A DNA stretch of 15,206 nt from Planctomycetota bacterium (GTDB taxonomy: Bacteria > Planctomycetota > Phycisphaerae > Sedimentisphaerales > Anaerohalosphaeraceae). Position 1 is the stretch's first letter, and every line of letters begins with the position of its first letter. This document shows positions 6,185 through 13,113 of this stretch, piece after piece. The DNA is taken from the NCBI GenBank assembly GCA_021160785.1, contig JAGHBX010000484.1, positions 1-15,206 of the forward strand, given 5' to 3'. The position numbers were made by a program, and so were the translations under genes. The notes under the pieces were generated by a model. The model did not search any database. It saw nothing but the letters and a program-made list of their open reading frames with translations, and had not been told where the DNA came from.

Positions 6185-8149
6185 TTATTTCGGGGCTTTC
6201 CATGTGACCGGCAGTGTGGAGTCGGGGTATGCCAGGCGATTGAAATTGGTGGTTGCTTTTTTGCCGAAGAAGTATCGGTCTGCGAAATCCAATAGTGCGT
6301 TCCAGTCTTGTTCGTTCTGGGCGTGGGCTCCCTTTCGCCAGTGCATTGCAATGTTATCGCCTGCACTAAGCCATTCGTATACGATCTTTGCTGCGCGGTG
6401 GGTGAGTTCGGTTCCGTAGGGATTGGCCCAGTAGTCGCCGGTAGCGTGGCAGTTGATCAGGCCTCGGGGGGCGATCAGCGCCTTGGCAAAATGCGCATCG
6501 AAGGGGAGCCTGGACTCGGCACCGGCGAATTGGAGGAATCGCGGGACCCACCAATGCTCGTGTTTGCCGATATGCACACCGATGGTCTGCGGTCTTTGGC
6601 CCGGTTCGAAGTATATCAAGCTGCCCGTGCCTCCGGTTCCCGAAGAGTTGGGGGCGGTGATGGCGATGCGCTCGTCATAGATACCTGCACAAAGGGCGGT
6701 CTTTCCGCCGCGCGAGTGGCCGGTGGCGACGACCTTGTCCATGTCGGCTAAGCCGAGTTTGTCCAATGCATCGAGCACGACCCGGTGTCCCCATGCCCAG
6801 ACGGCGATAGCGCGCCAGTCGTATTCCGGATACAACGGATAAACGCCGGTGTTGCGGCTGTCGGGGTTGTCGGCGGCCAGGTCGGTTCGCTGAAACTCGC
6901 ACAGCAGGTAGCCGTGTTTGACGGCATCGGGGCCTGCGTCGTAGCCGCGTCGTTCGCCGGCGACATATCCGTTCTTGATGATTGTGGGGTATCGTTTGAT
7001 CGTGGCCGGTCGCGTTACCTCAAACCGGCATGGCGCACTCCTGCCGTTGCGGCTGATGGTCAGCGTGTACAACTCGCGTATGCCTGCACCCTCATAAAGC
7101 GCCTCAGAAGCGGTTTTGTCCACCTTTATGTCGGTGGGTCCGGGCGGCATTTGGCCGTAAAGATAGTGAGCTAACATTGCCTTGAGGTATTGCCGCTGCT
7201 CCTGCCAGTCGGCGACATTTCGAACGCACTTGCCGTCGGGCATGACGAAAGGGTCGGGCAGTCCTTTCTGTTGGGCCAGCTCATCGACCGACGGAAATAT
7301 GTATTCAGCAGGATCGATCTTTCTCGGCCCGATGTACTTACGCGCGATAACTACGTCATCGATATACAGATGGTGTTCGCTTTTGGAGGTCCATTTGCCG
7401 CCCAGGTAGACATTGAGCCAGACGGCCTCGATCTTGAGTGTGTCGACATCGCGCATGCGGATGTCCGTCTTTTCAAAGGCCGGTTTGCCGTCGACCCACG
7501 CCCGGAGGATGCCGTCGTTTTTGCCTGGTGTGTTCATCTTTGCATACTGCTCGATGCAGTACCAGCGGTTGTTTTCGAGGTACCCGCGTTTTTCAATATC
7601 CCATATCCAGCTCGACCCGTATTGGCCTTTCATGTCCGCGTGATAGCAGTAGAATCCGACCGGCGTTTTGCCGTCGGTCTGCTTATTGAACTGTCCGCGA
7701 GCCGACCATCCGTTGCGTCCATTCGATGGTCGTCCGCCCCATCCGGCCCGGCCGTAGGTCCCGGAGATACCGGGCAGCTTGCCGCCGCCGGCGGGGTTCC
7801 AGTCATCGCCGAACCTGAGGTAGTAGCGGAAGTAAATCTCCTCGGGCTCGACGCCCGTGCGGCGTTTGAAATGGTACATAATACTCGCCCCGTAATGGCC
7901 GCCGCGATCGACCCTGATCCGAAGCGCCTTGCCCGCCAACGGCTCAAACTTTCGCGATGGATCGGACGAGACCAAATCGACATGTTCGGGATTGCTGCGC
8001 ATACCGAACTGCTCATACCACGTGTCCGACTCGAAATCACAGGAAAAGACTGTTTCCTTGCTCTGGCGCTGGGCCGCCGAAAACGACACAAATAACCCAG
8101 CCCAACCAACAAGAAACACCCACACGGCCAAAAACCTTTTTCTGTCCAT
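6185..8149 (-). CDS. Secreted PL14-like lyase / CE15 glucuronoyl esterase fusion
   Basis: An exported 654-residue enzyme with two domains. The ATG at 8149 has GAGGAAAGGG upstream and starts a signal peptide (MDRKRF, hydrophobic core, cut near SAA). Residues about 31-275 resemble polysaccharide lyase family 14 (GHYGAS, YFRYYLRFGDDW, GKLPGISG, DILRAWVDG-like and HLYIDDVVIA strands). Residues about 290-635 are a bacterial CE15 glucuronoyl esterase: YDWRAIAVWAWG, nucleophile S479 in GHSRGGK, LIAPRGL, D572 in GDYWANP and H609 in KGAHAQN. The canonical acid position after the nucleophile appears to be Ser (NSSG rather than QExG), so D572 is the likely acid. CE15 enzymes cut glucuronate esters linking xylan to lignin. 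The fusion suggests attack on esterified uronic-acid polymers. Its lyase half could be binding-only. Confidence 0.87.
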   Translation of the reverse strand: MDRKRFLAVWVFLVGWAGLFVSFSAAQRQSKETVFSCDFESDTWYEQFGMRSNPEHVDLVSSDPSRKFEPLAGKALRIRVDRGGHYGASIMYHFKRRTGVEPEEIYFRYYLRFGDDWNPAGGGKLPGISGTYGRAGWGGRPSNGRNGWSARGQFNKQTDGKTPVGFYCYHADMKGQYGSSWIWDIEKRGYLENNRWYCIEQYAKMNTPGKNDGILRAWVDGKPAFEKTDIRMRDVDTLKIEAVWLNVYLGGKWTSKSEHHLYIDDVVIARKYIGPRKIDPAEYIFPSVDELAQQKGLPDPFVMPDGKCVRNVADWQEQRQYLKAMLAHYLYGQMPPGPTDIKVDKTASEALYEGAGIRELYTLTISRNGRSAPCRFEVTRPATIKRYPTIIKNGYVAGERRGYDAGPDAVKHGYLLCEFQRTDLAADNPDSRNTGVYPLYPEYDWRAIAVWAWGHRVVLDALDKLGLADMDKVVATGHSRGGKTALCAGIYDERIAITAPNSSGTGGTGSLIYFEPGQRPQTIGVHIGKHEHWWVPRFLQFAGAESRLPFDAHFAKALIAPRGLINCHATGDYWANPYGTELTHRAAKIVYEWLSAGDNIAMHWRKGAHAQNEQDWNALLDFADRYFFGKKATTNFNRLAYPDSTLPVTWKAPK

Positions 8150-8189
8150 TGCAAAAACCCTTTCCTCAATCAGCTTATATGAAACCCTC

Positions 8190-8218
8190 ATTATAATAAA
8201 CGATTTTGCCCGTGGGGC
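8190..8218 (-). promoter_or_regulatory. Possible promoter of the CE15 fusion gene
   Basis: A perfect TATAAT (8195-8190) lies about 40 nt before the ATG at 8149. The -35 position 17 bp away reads GCCCCA, a poor match, so an activator may be needed or the call may be wrong. A small TGCCC-gtg-GGGCA hairpin overlaps the -35 zone. Confidence 0.3.
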
Positions 8219-8299
8219 ACACCTTTTTTGGGGGGATAATTATGGGCCAAACCCAGAGCTTGAGACGTGTCAATTGCCTTGTTGGACCGGCCGGTGTGT

Positions 8300-9040
8300 T
8301 CAGCGTGAGTAAACGAATGGTTCGGACAATGCGAATTCAAGCAGTGTACGGGCGGGGATTTCGATCTGCCGGCCCCTGGGTCGCACCGGACCGGCGGTTC
8401 CCACGGTAACGCCTCTCCGTAATCCTCTCGATCCATATCTTCTGCCTGCAGATCGCGGCGTTCGCCATCGTGTATCTTCGCCTTCTGCGCGGACCAAAGT
8501 CGTTGAGACAGGATAGACAATTCCTCCGACCGTCAGGGACGTCAACTTAACCGTCAGCCATGGCCGCCCCGCTCGCCCCATCCTCCGTGTATGGGCCACT
8601 CGACCGGCGAGGACGGTGCCTTGTGTGACCAGCACCACCCCTTCAGCAACCAGATCGTTTGCAAGAACAGCCGTAAATATATATCCGGGCCCGTATACCT
8701 GTGAACTGATCCCGTCTATTGTCCAGACAAGAATCCGCGTTCCGGCAGGGAGCGTTACGGGTTCGGCCCGGTAGACCGATATATCTTCCCCGAACGCAGG
8801 GGCCCAGAGCGGCGCCGGTTCCACGAAAGTAATTGAAAGCACGTCGGCGAGGGCAAAGGTTGCGGCTCCCCAGATGAATTGAAAGTCTACGGTGTCTTCA
8901 GTGCTGCCGAGAAAGCGGCCCCAGAGGACCGATCCGTCGACCATCTCCAGCCTGTCGGCGTGTACAGTATCGTTGACACCACTTACGAATAATATCAGCC
9001 CCAAAACGGCCAGGGATAACATCCAATAATTGCGTTTCAT
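8300..9040 (-). CDS. Exported VirB10-like hypothetical protein
   Basis: A 246-residue exported protein of unknown function. ATG at 9040 with GAGGGCGGA just upstream; signal peptide ending near VHA (residue 28). Residues 29-73 form a small beta unit (LEMVDGSVLWGRFLG...FALADVLSITF) of a kind common in planctomycete surface proteins. Residues 95-182 resemble the TrbI/VirB10 beta-barrel pattern (LPAGTRILVWTID, VLVTQGTVLAGRV, LTSLTVGGIVYPVST), ending with IEIPARTLLEFAL at 226-238. Homologues usually carry a Gly-zipper between these last two parts. Here residues 185-223 are instead very Arg-rich with atypical codons, which may mark a pair of compensating frameshifts. It lies 150 bp upstream of the CE15 gene on the same strand, without evident coupling. 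Confidence 0.7.
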   Translation of the reverse strand: MKRNYWMLSLAVLGLILFVSGVNDTVHADRLEMVDGSVLWGRFLGSTEDTVDFQFIWGAATFALADVLSITFVEPAPLWAPAFGEDISVYRAEPVTLPAGTRILVWTIDGISSQVYGPGYIFTAVLANDLVAEGVVLVTQGTVLAGRVAHTRRMGRAGRPWLTVKLTSLTVGGIVYPVSTTLVRAEGEDTRWRTPRSAGRRYGSRGLRRGVTVGTAGPVRPRGRQIEIPARTLLEFALSEPFVYSR

Positions 9041-9082
9041 TTTTCCGCCCTCGCTTTCCAAAGGCAAAAAACACATATCATC

Positions 9083-9103
9083 ATCCGGGCGTTTGTCCCG
9101 GAT
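9083..9103. repeat. 7-bp perfect hairpin in the leader of the VirB10-like gene
   Basis: ATCCGGG-(7 nt)-CCCGGAT lies 42 bp upstream of the ATG at 9040. The gap between this gene and the WYL gene (9041-9304) otherwise shows no gene and no clear promoter. Confidence 0.4.
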
Positions 9104-9304
9104 ACGAATAAACAGTTTCTTTATATTTATACGCTCAGGAAAGACCCAAAGGCATGACTTGGCTGTGTCACTTAGCCGGCGTCGAAAAAAAACGATCAGG
9201 CCGGGGGACTGAGTGAGGGTTATAAGGACTGGACTGATGTCAGGGGCGAATCAATGCAAATTCTCGGGATAGTGCTTATCGAACACCGTCGACAAAGGCG
9301 GCGC

Positions 9305-10270
9305 CTATGCGTTCAGTTGCGCCATGCGTTTTGCGGTGGCGGCGGTCTGCTTTCGCAGCACTGTCGGCGCGAGCACTTCCACCTGATCGCCATATCCTAA
9401 TATCCACCAGCTTATCTCACCGAGACCGTCGACACGGAATTCCATTGTCAGCGACCCGTCGTCATTCCAGGTCGCCTTCTGCGTGCAGTGCCAGCGCACC
9501 TCCGAGACGTTTCGGGCCACCTTCGGGGCAAACCGCAGTTTGACATGATACAGCCTGCCCTCCGGGATCATCGACCAGGCCTTGCCGAGATAGTCGACGA
9601 GGTCGAATTTGGGCCCCGTGACAAATCTGCCGGTTTGAAGGTCAAGGGCCTCTATACGGTTGAGTTTGAACGTGCGGACGGTATCGTGCAAACTCGACAG
9701 CCCCACGACATACCATGCCCGATGATTGTAAAACAAATGATAGGGGCAAAGCATCAGATCTATTTGCTCGGCCTCGTAAAGTGAATTGTACGTCATCTTT
9801 ACCTTGCGAGTCTTTCGAATTGCCTCCTGGAGTTGCGCAAAAACCCGGTCAAGCACATCCAGAGGCGCATGGCGGTCCGATTTGATGGAAATGCCCGCCA
9901 GGGATGCACTGCAATAGCGGCGAATCTCGGCGGGCAGATTGTTCTCGACCTTGAGCCCGGCCAGGAGAGCGGAATTCTTAAACGGCAGCGGCAGATGATT
10001 GCGTCCCTTGTGGACCAGAAGCAGAAGGCTTAAGGCCTCCTGGAGTGTCAAGTCCACCGAGGGAAGAAAATACTCCGGGTCGAGACTATAGCCTCCGGTT
10101 TTCGCATTAAAACGATATGGGACTCCGATTGCCTCCAACTCCTTCATGTCGCGAAAGAACGTCCGTCGGCTAACCCCCAGGAGAGACGTAAACTCATCCG
10201 CCGAGTAATTCTGATCTGACTGGAGCATTGTAAGGATGCGCACGATCCTGCTTATCCTGCTTAGTTTCAT
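9305..10270 (-). CDS. WYL-domain transcriptional regulator
   Basis: A 321-residue DNA-binding regulator. Start ATG at 10270, with AGAGG 7 nt upstream; an in-frame GTG at 10294 is possible but lacks a well-placed SD. Residues 5-60 form an HTH_11-type winged helix (SADEFTSLLGVSRRTFFRDMKEL, the recognition-helix region). A linker with LTLQEALSLLLL follows. The WYL domain (about 135-215) shows CPYHLFYNHRAWYVVG and RTFKLNRIEAL. The C-terminal WCX extension ends near residue 321. WYL proteins bind small ligands or nucleic acid and often repress or activate neighbouring genes. This one is divergent from the lipoprotein-cdaA-ybbR operon, with both promoters inside a 298-bp gap, so it is a candidate regulator of that operon and of itself. 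Confidence 0.9.
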   Translation of the reverse strand: MKLSRISRIVRILTMLQSDQNYSADEFTSLLGVSRRTFFRDMKELEAIGVPYRFNAKTGGYSLDPEYFLPSVDLTLQEALSLLLLVHKGRNHLPLPFKNSALLAGLKVENNLPAEIRRYCSASLAGISIKSDRHAPLDVLDRVFAQLQEAIRKTRKVKMTYNSLYEAEQIDLMLCPYHLFYNHRAWYVVGLSSLHDTVRTFKLNRIEALDLQTGRFVTGPKFDLVDYLGKAWSMIPEGRLYHVKLRFAPKVARNVSEVRWHCTQKATWNDDGSLTMEFRVDGLGEISWWILGYGDQVEVLAPTVLRKQTAATAKRMAQLNA

Positions 10271-10351
10271 CGTATGCCTCTCGATTTGTCGCACTTGTGG
10301 GCCGGTCCCTGCAACCGACGATGCACCTTACTTGTTAATGTCCGATAATCC

Positions 10352-10379
10352 ATTATAAACAGAACGATTTTACTGTCAA
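10352..10379 (-). promoter_or_regulatory. Consensus sigma70 promoter of the WYL gene
   Basis: Minus-strand TTGACA (10379-10374), a 16-bp spacer and TATAAT (10357-10352): both boxes are perfect. Start near 10345, leader about 75 nt. Confidence 0.75.
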
Positions 10380-10453
10380 GGACAAGTGTTTCGCGGGAAT
10401 GACAAGCGAATCTCGCACTTGGCTAAAATGTTAGTAAGCAAACAGGTTTTTTA

Positions 10454-10481
10454 TTGACAATCCTTGCTTTTTTGCTACAAT
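10454..10481 (+). promoter_or_regulatory. Strong sigma70 promoter of the lipoprotein-cdaA-ybbR operon
   Basis: TTGACA (10454-10459), a 16-bp spacer and TACAAT (10476-10481). Start near 10488. The -10 box is flanked by a perfect inverted repeat, TCCTTGCTT (10461-10469) and AAGCAAGGA (10488-10496), which is well placed for an operator. A partly similar copy of the -10 region (GCTAAAAT...TAAGCAA) lies upstream at about 10421-10442. Confidence 0.75.
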
Positions 10482-10521
10482 AGTGTTAAGCAAGGACGGT
10501 AAAGGCGGCCACGATGGGCAT

Positions 10522-10562
10522 GGAGGTCTGATGATGAGAATGTTATCTTGGATTTCTTGAGG
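10522..10562 (+). promoter_or_regulatory. Possible leader-peptide ORF coupled to the lipoprotein gene
   Basis: A full GGAGG (10522-10526) precedes ATGs at 10531 and 10534 (spacing 4 and 7). They open a tiny frame reading MMRMLSWIS and ending with TGA at 10558-10560. The last two bases of the stop overlap the GAGG ribosome-binding site (10559-10562) of the lipoprotein. Ribosomes ending there would sit on the next start, a translational-coupling layout. No attenuator stem-loop is evident. Confidence 0.35.
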
Positions 10563-10568
10563 AAAACA

Positions 10569-10805
10569 ATGATAAATAAGTGGTTTACAGGTTGTTTCAG
10601 GGCCGCGATCTGTTTGTGCGTTCTGGTTTTATTTGCCGTCGTACTTGCCGGGTGCAACAGCGGAACCCTTGCCGAGACCGCCGACGAGGTCAGGATACGG
10701 CACACTATTGACAACAGAACCAAAACTCAGCAGATACAGGATGATCTGGACGGTATATTTATGATGAAGGAGCCCGGCAGGCTCACTGAAATGTATGTAA
10801 GGTAA
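10569..10805 (+). CDS. Small lipoprotein upstream of cdaA
   Basis: A 78-residue protein I cannot assign to a family. The ATG at 10569 follows GAGG by 6 nt. The N-terminus is a lipoprotein signal: basic start, long hydrophobic stretch and lipobox LAGC with the lipidated Cys at residue 29. The mature part is only about 50 residues, polar and probably helical (DEVRIRHTIDNRTKTQQIQDD), ending RLTEMYVR. It would be anchored on the periplasmic face, where YbbR also lies. It is first in the operon, 83 bp before the TTG start of cdaA. A role in modulating CdaA/YbbR is a guess from position only. Confidence 0.7.
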   Translation: MINKWFTGCFRAAICLCVLVLFAVVLAGCNSGTLAETADEVRIRHTIDNRTKTQQIQDDLDGIFMMKEPGRLTEMYVR

Positions 10806-10888
10806 TCTGCCCGTTACGCCCATCCGATGCTGACAGTTGTGATTTGTTGAGAGTCGAAAATCGTCAAATCTGATGGGAGATTGGTTGT

Positions 10889-11737
10889 TTGGACGCGATT
10901 GTTGAGTACCTGTATCGAATAAGCTTCCACGAACGTCTCGTCGTCTGCCTTGAACTCGTTCTCATAGGTATATTTGTCTACATAATTCTCAGCTTCCTCC
11001 AGGGTACGCGGGGCGAGCGTCTCTTCAGGGGAGTCATTTTCATAATCATCGTCGGCTCTTTGATCCTCAATCTTGTGGTCGATCAGTTCGACCTGGTGCG
11101 TGTGAAATATCTCTACAAGGGCTTCCTCATCGCTGTCCTGATCATTGCCGTCGTCGGTTTCCAGCCGGAGATCAGACGCGCGCTGATTCGCATCGGGCAG
11201 GCGGGTTTTCTCTCCAGTTCCCCGCAGCAACTGTCCAGGAGCGTGGAGGAAATTATCAACGCTGTTACGGAGCTTTCCGCCACCCGAACCGGAGCGATCA
11301 TCGTTATCGAACAGCAGGTGGCCCTGGGCGAGTTTGTCGAAACCGGCGTACGAATTGACGCAAAGGTGACGGCCGATTTGCTGAAGACAATTTTTTACCC
11401 TGGTTCGGCGCTTCACGATATGGCTGTCATCATCCAGGGAGATCGCGTGGTTGCGGCGCGTGTCCAGTTACCCTTAGCCGAGGGAGACAGCTTCCATGGA
11501 AGGCAATTAGGCTCCAGGCATCGCGCCGCGGTCGGTGTTACCTCAGGGTCCGATGCAACGGTCATTGTCGTGAGTGAAGAAACAGGCATCGTCTCGCTGG
11601 CGCTGAACGGAAACCTCATCAGAAACGTCTCGGAATCGCAGTTGCGAAGACACCTCACGACCGCTGTCGTCGAGACCACCCCCATCGTTGAGCGCCTCAA
11701 GGAAGAACGAAAGACGCGCGAACCGGAGAAAAGTTAA
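10889..11737 (+). CDS. cdaA: Diadenylate cyclase CdaA
   Basis: A membrane enzyme making the second messenger c-di-AMP from two ATP; 282 residues, normal for CdaA. The start is TTG at 10889: an in-frame stop at 10871 leaves no ATG or GTG, and GGGAG lies 9 nt upstream. Three membrane helices (about 17-37, 48-64, 78-90) are followed by FQPEIRRAL and the DAC domain (about 105-260): GAIIVIEQQ, YPGSALHDMAVII with D177, GSRHRAA with R210-H211-R212, and VVSEETG. The catalytic Asp and RHR motif are intact, but the invariant Gly of Asp-Gly-Ala is Met178. It is followed 21 nt later by ybbR, the standard cdaA-cdaR pairing. c-di-AMP usually controls potassium, osmolyte and cell-wall homeostasis. The product is near certain; activity is less so. 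Confidence 0.92.
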   Translation: MDAIVEYLYRISFHERLVVCLELVLIGIFVYIILSFLQGTRGERLFRGVIFIIIVGSLILNLVVDQFDLVRVKYLYKGFLIAVLIIAVVGFQPEIRRALIRIGQAGFLSSSPQQLSRSVEEIINAVTELSATRTGAIIVIEQQVALGEFVETGVRIDAKVTADLLKTIFYPGSALHDMAVIIQGDRVVAARVQLPLAEGDSFHGRQLGSRHRAAVGVTSGSDATVIVVSEETGIVSLALNGNLIRNVSESQLRRHLTTAVVETTPIVERLKEERKTREPEKS

Positions 11738-11758
11738 CGATTCAATAAATCCAAAAGC

Positions 11759-12778
11759 ATGGCTGACATATTAAAAAAACTCGCTGCCGTTGTCTTTATC
11801 ACGATGCTTATCTGGGCCTGGGCCTACCTTGCGCTCGAGGAAGAGATAGAGCAGACCGGCAGACTCGATATTTCGCCGGCGATTCGACAGGACCTCTTTG
11901 TCAACTTCAAAGATAGGCCCGCCCCCGTCAGCCTCAAGTTGACGATGAAAGGCCCGCCTGTGCAAATCGCCGAACTTAAAAAGCGACTGCGCGCAAGCGA
12001 TGTCGATCCCGACAAGGAGCGCCTTGATTTCTTTTATAACCCCGAAAGTCAGAGCCAATCGGCGCCCGGATCCCACGAGTTGAGTGTTGTTGCGTTTCTT
12101 AACGAGAGCGACAAACTAAAAGACATAGCCGTTACCGTCGTGTCCTGCGAACCTGACGTAATCACCGTAGAGGTCGAAGAACTCATCTTGAAGCCGCTCA
12201 CCATCCAGTGCCTTGACGAGCACGGCGCCCGGCTGGCCGATGCAACCATTGAGCCGGCGAGCGTAGAGATGTTTGTCCACGATGACTGGTCCGGCGATTT
12301 GTTAACGGCCACCGTTAGCCTCAGTGCCCCAGCGGCTGAAAAGGCCCGAAAGGGACCCGTCTCAGAGAAACCTTATATCGAGCTTGAAAACGGCAAGCGA
12401 ATCTATTCCAAGTCGCCTGTCAGCATCAAACTTCCAACCGAAAGCCTCCTGCAGGACCGGGTCAGCAACCCCCTCAAGCTGGGATACATTTTCAGCAGGA
12501 ATCTTCACGGAAGATACACCGTCCAGCTCATCAATGAAAATGACCTGCGGACCCTGCAGTATAAGGCCAGCGATCGTGCCTTTAAGGCCTACGAGAACCA
12601 GCCATATCATATCCTTATCGAGATTCACGACGGTGATGAAAACGCCCCTAACAATATCCAGCGTCAGATCATATACAACTTCCCCGAAGAGTTTGTGCAG
12701 AAAGGCGAAATCAAACTGGCCGGACCTCCGCATCCAGCCATTTTCAAACTCGTCCCCGTCCCCAAAAAACCCGAATGA
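11759..12778 (+). CDS. cdaR: YbbR-like regulator of CdaA
   Basis: A 339-residue single-pass membrane protein. One N-terminal helix (about 7-26) is followed by a periplasmic part with diverged YbbR repeats: SLKLTMKGPPVQIAELKKRL and DPDKERLDFF in the first (about 50-140), ITVEVEELILKPLTIQ with ATIEPASVEMFV in the second (about 135-225), then a less clear C-terminal beta region. YbbR/CdaR proteins bind the membrane part of CdaA and tune its activity. Gene order supports this role. The ATG has no recognisable SD and lies in the same frame as cdaA, seven sense codons beyond the cdaA stop, so translation probably depends on reinitiation. No glmM gene follows, unlike the classical Firmicutes cluster. 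Confidence 0.85.
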   Translation: MADILKKLAAVVFITMLIWAWAYLALEEEIEQTGRLDISPAIRQDLFVNFKDRPAPVSLKLTMKGPPVQIAELKKRLRASDVDPDKERLDFFYNPESQSQSAPGSHELSVVAFLNESDKLKDIAVTVVSCEPDVITVEVEELILKPLTIQCLDEHGARLADATIEPASVEMFVHDDWSGDLLTATVSLSAPAAEKARKGPVSEKPYIELENGKRIYSKSPVSIKLPTESLLQDRVSNPLKLGYIFSRNLHGRYTVQLINENDLRTLQYKASDRAFKAYENQPYHILIEIHDGDENAPNNIQRQIIYNFPEEFVQKGEIKLAGPPHPAIFKLVPVPKKPE

Positions 12779-12867
12779 TTTTCATCCGGACATCGGCCGG
12801 CAACGGCGGGGCAAGCCTCACCCTACGGAAAGCGCGGTGTTTTTCATGGTCTGCCGGCAAATACGGT

Positions 12868-13113
12868 TTAGTTCTGGACTGTTGTTTCGTATCTCACGCC
12901 GTCGGGCACGGGGACGGGGACGACGACTGTTACGCCGTGATCACCCTCTGTTCGGCGTGATGAATCCACAGCCACGAACGCGGTATACGCCGACATCAGG
13001 CCGTACTCCAATGCGACCTGTTTGATCTCGCCGGGAAGATCGGAGTCGTTGTCCCGAGTCGTGCGGCTTGCGAGTTGTTCTATTTTCTTGCGAGCCCAGA
13101 CGAATGCAATGCC
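12868..13113 (-). pseudogene. C-terminal remnant of a VIT/von Willebrand A protein
   Basis: There is no start, but the frame that ends at TAA 12868-12870 reads about 81 residues that look like the end of VIT/VWA proteins: GIAFVWARKKIEQL (the common WAR.kI..L helix), LPGEIKQVALEYGLMSAYTAFVAVD (the ..Y.L...YTAFVAVD signature), then VPVPVPDGVRYETTV and a stop. The parent proteins are several hundred residues long, exported or membrane-linked, and often encoded beside an ECF sigma factor. The VIT and VWA domains themselves are missing. The fragment meets the 3' end of the sigma-like frame around 13107-13115, in a different frame. The assignment rests on recognised sequence pattern only. Confidence 0.6.

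Noticed and set aside
7190..8095. 301-codon plus-strand open frame opposite the CE15 fusion
   Set aside because: It mirrors the codon bias of the real gene; the minus strand carries the clear PL14-like and CE15 motifs.
8207..8230. TGCCC-gtg-GGGCA hairpin followed by T6 as a plus-strand terminator
   Set aside because: No plus-strand gene ends nearby and the stem is only 5 bp; it is more likely chance within the CE15 upstream region.
12779..12867. Terminator after ybbR
   Set aside because: GC-rich sequence with partial inverted repeats, but no stem followed by a convincing T-run on either strand.
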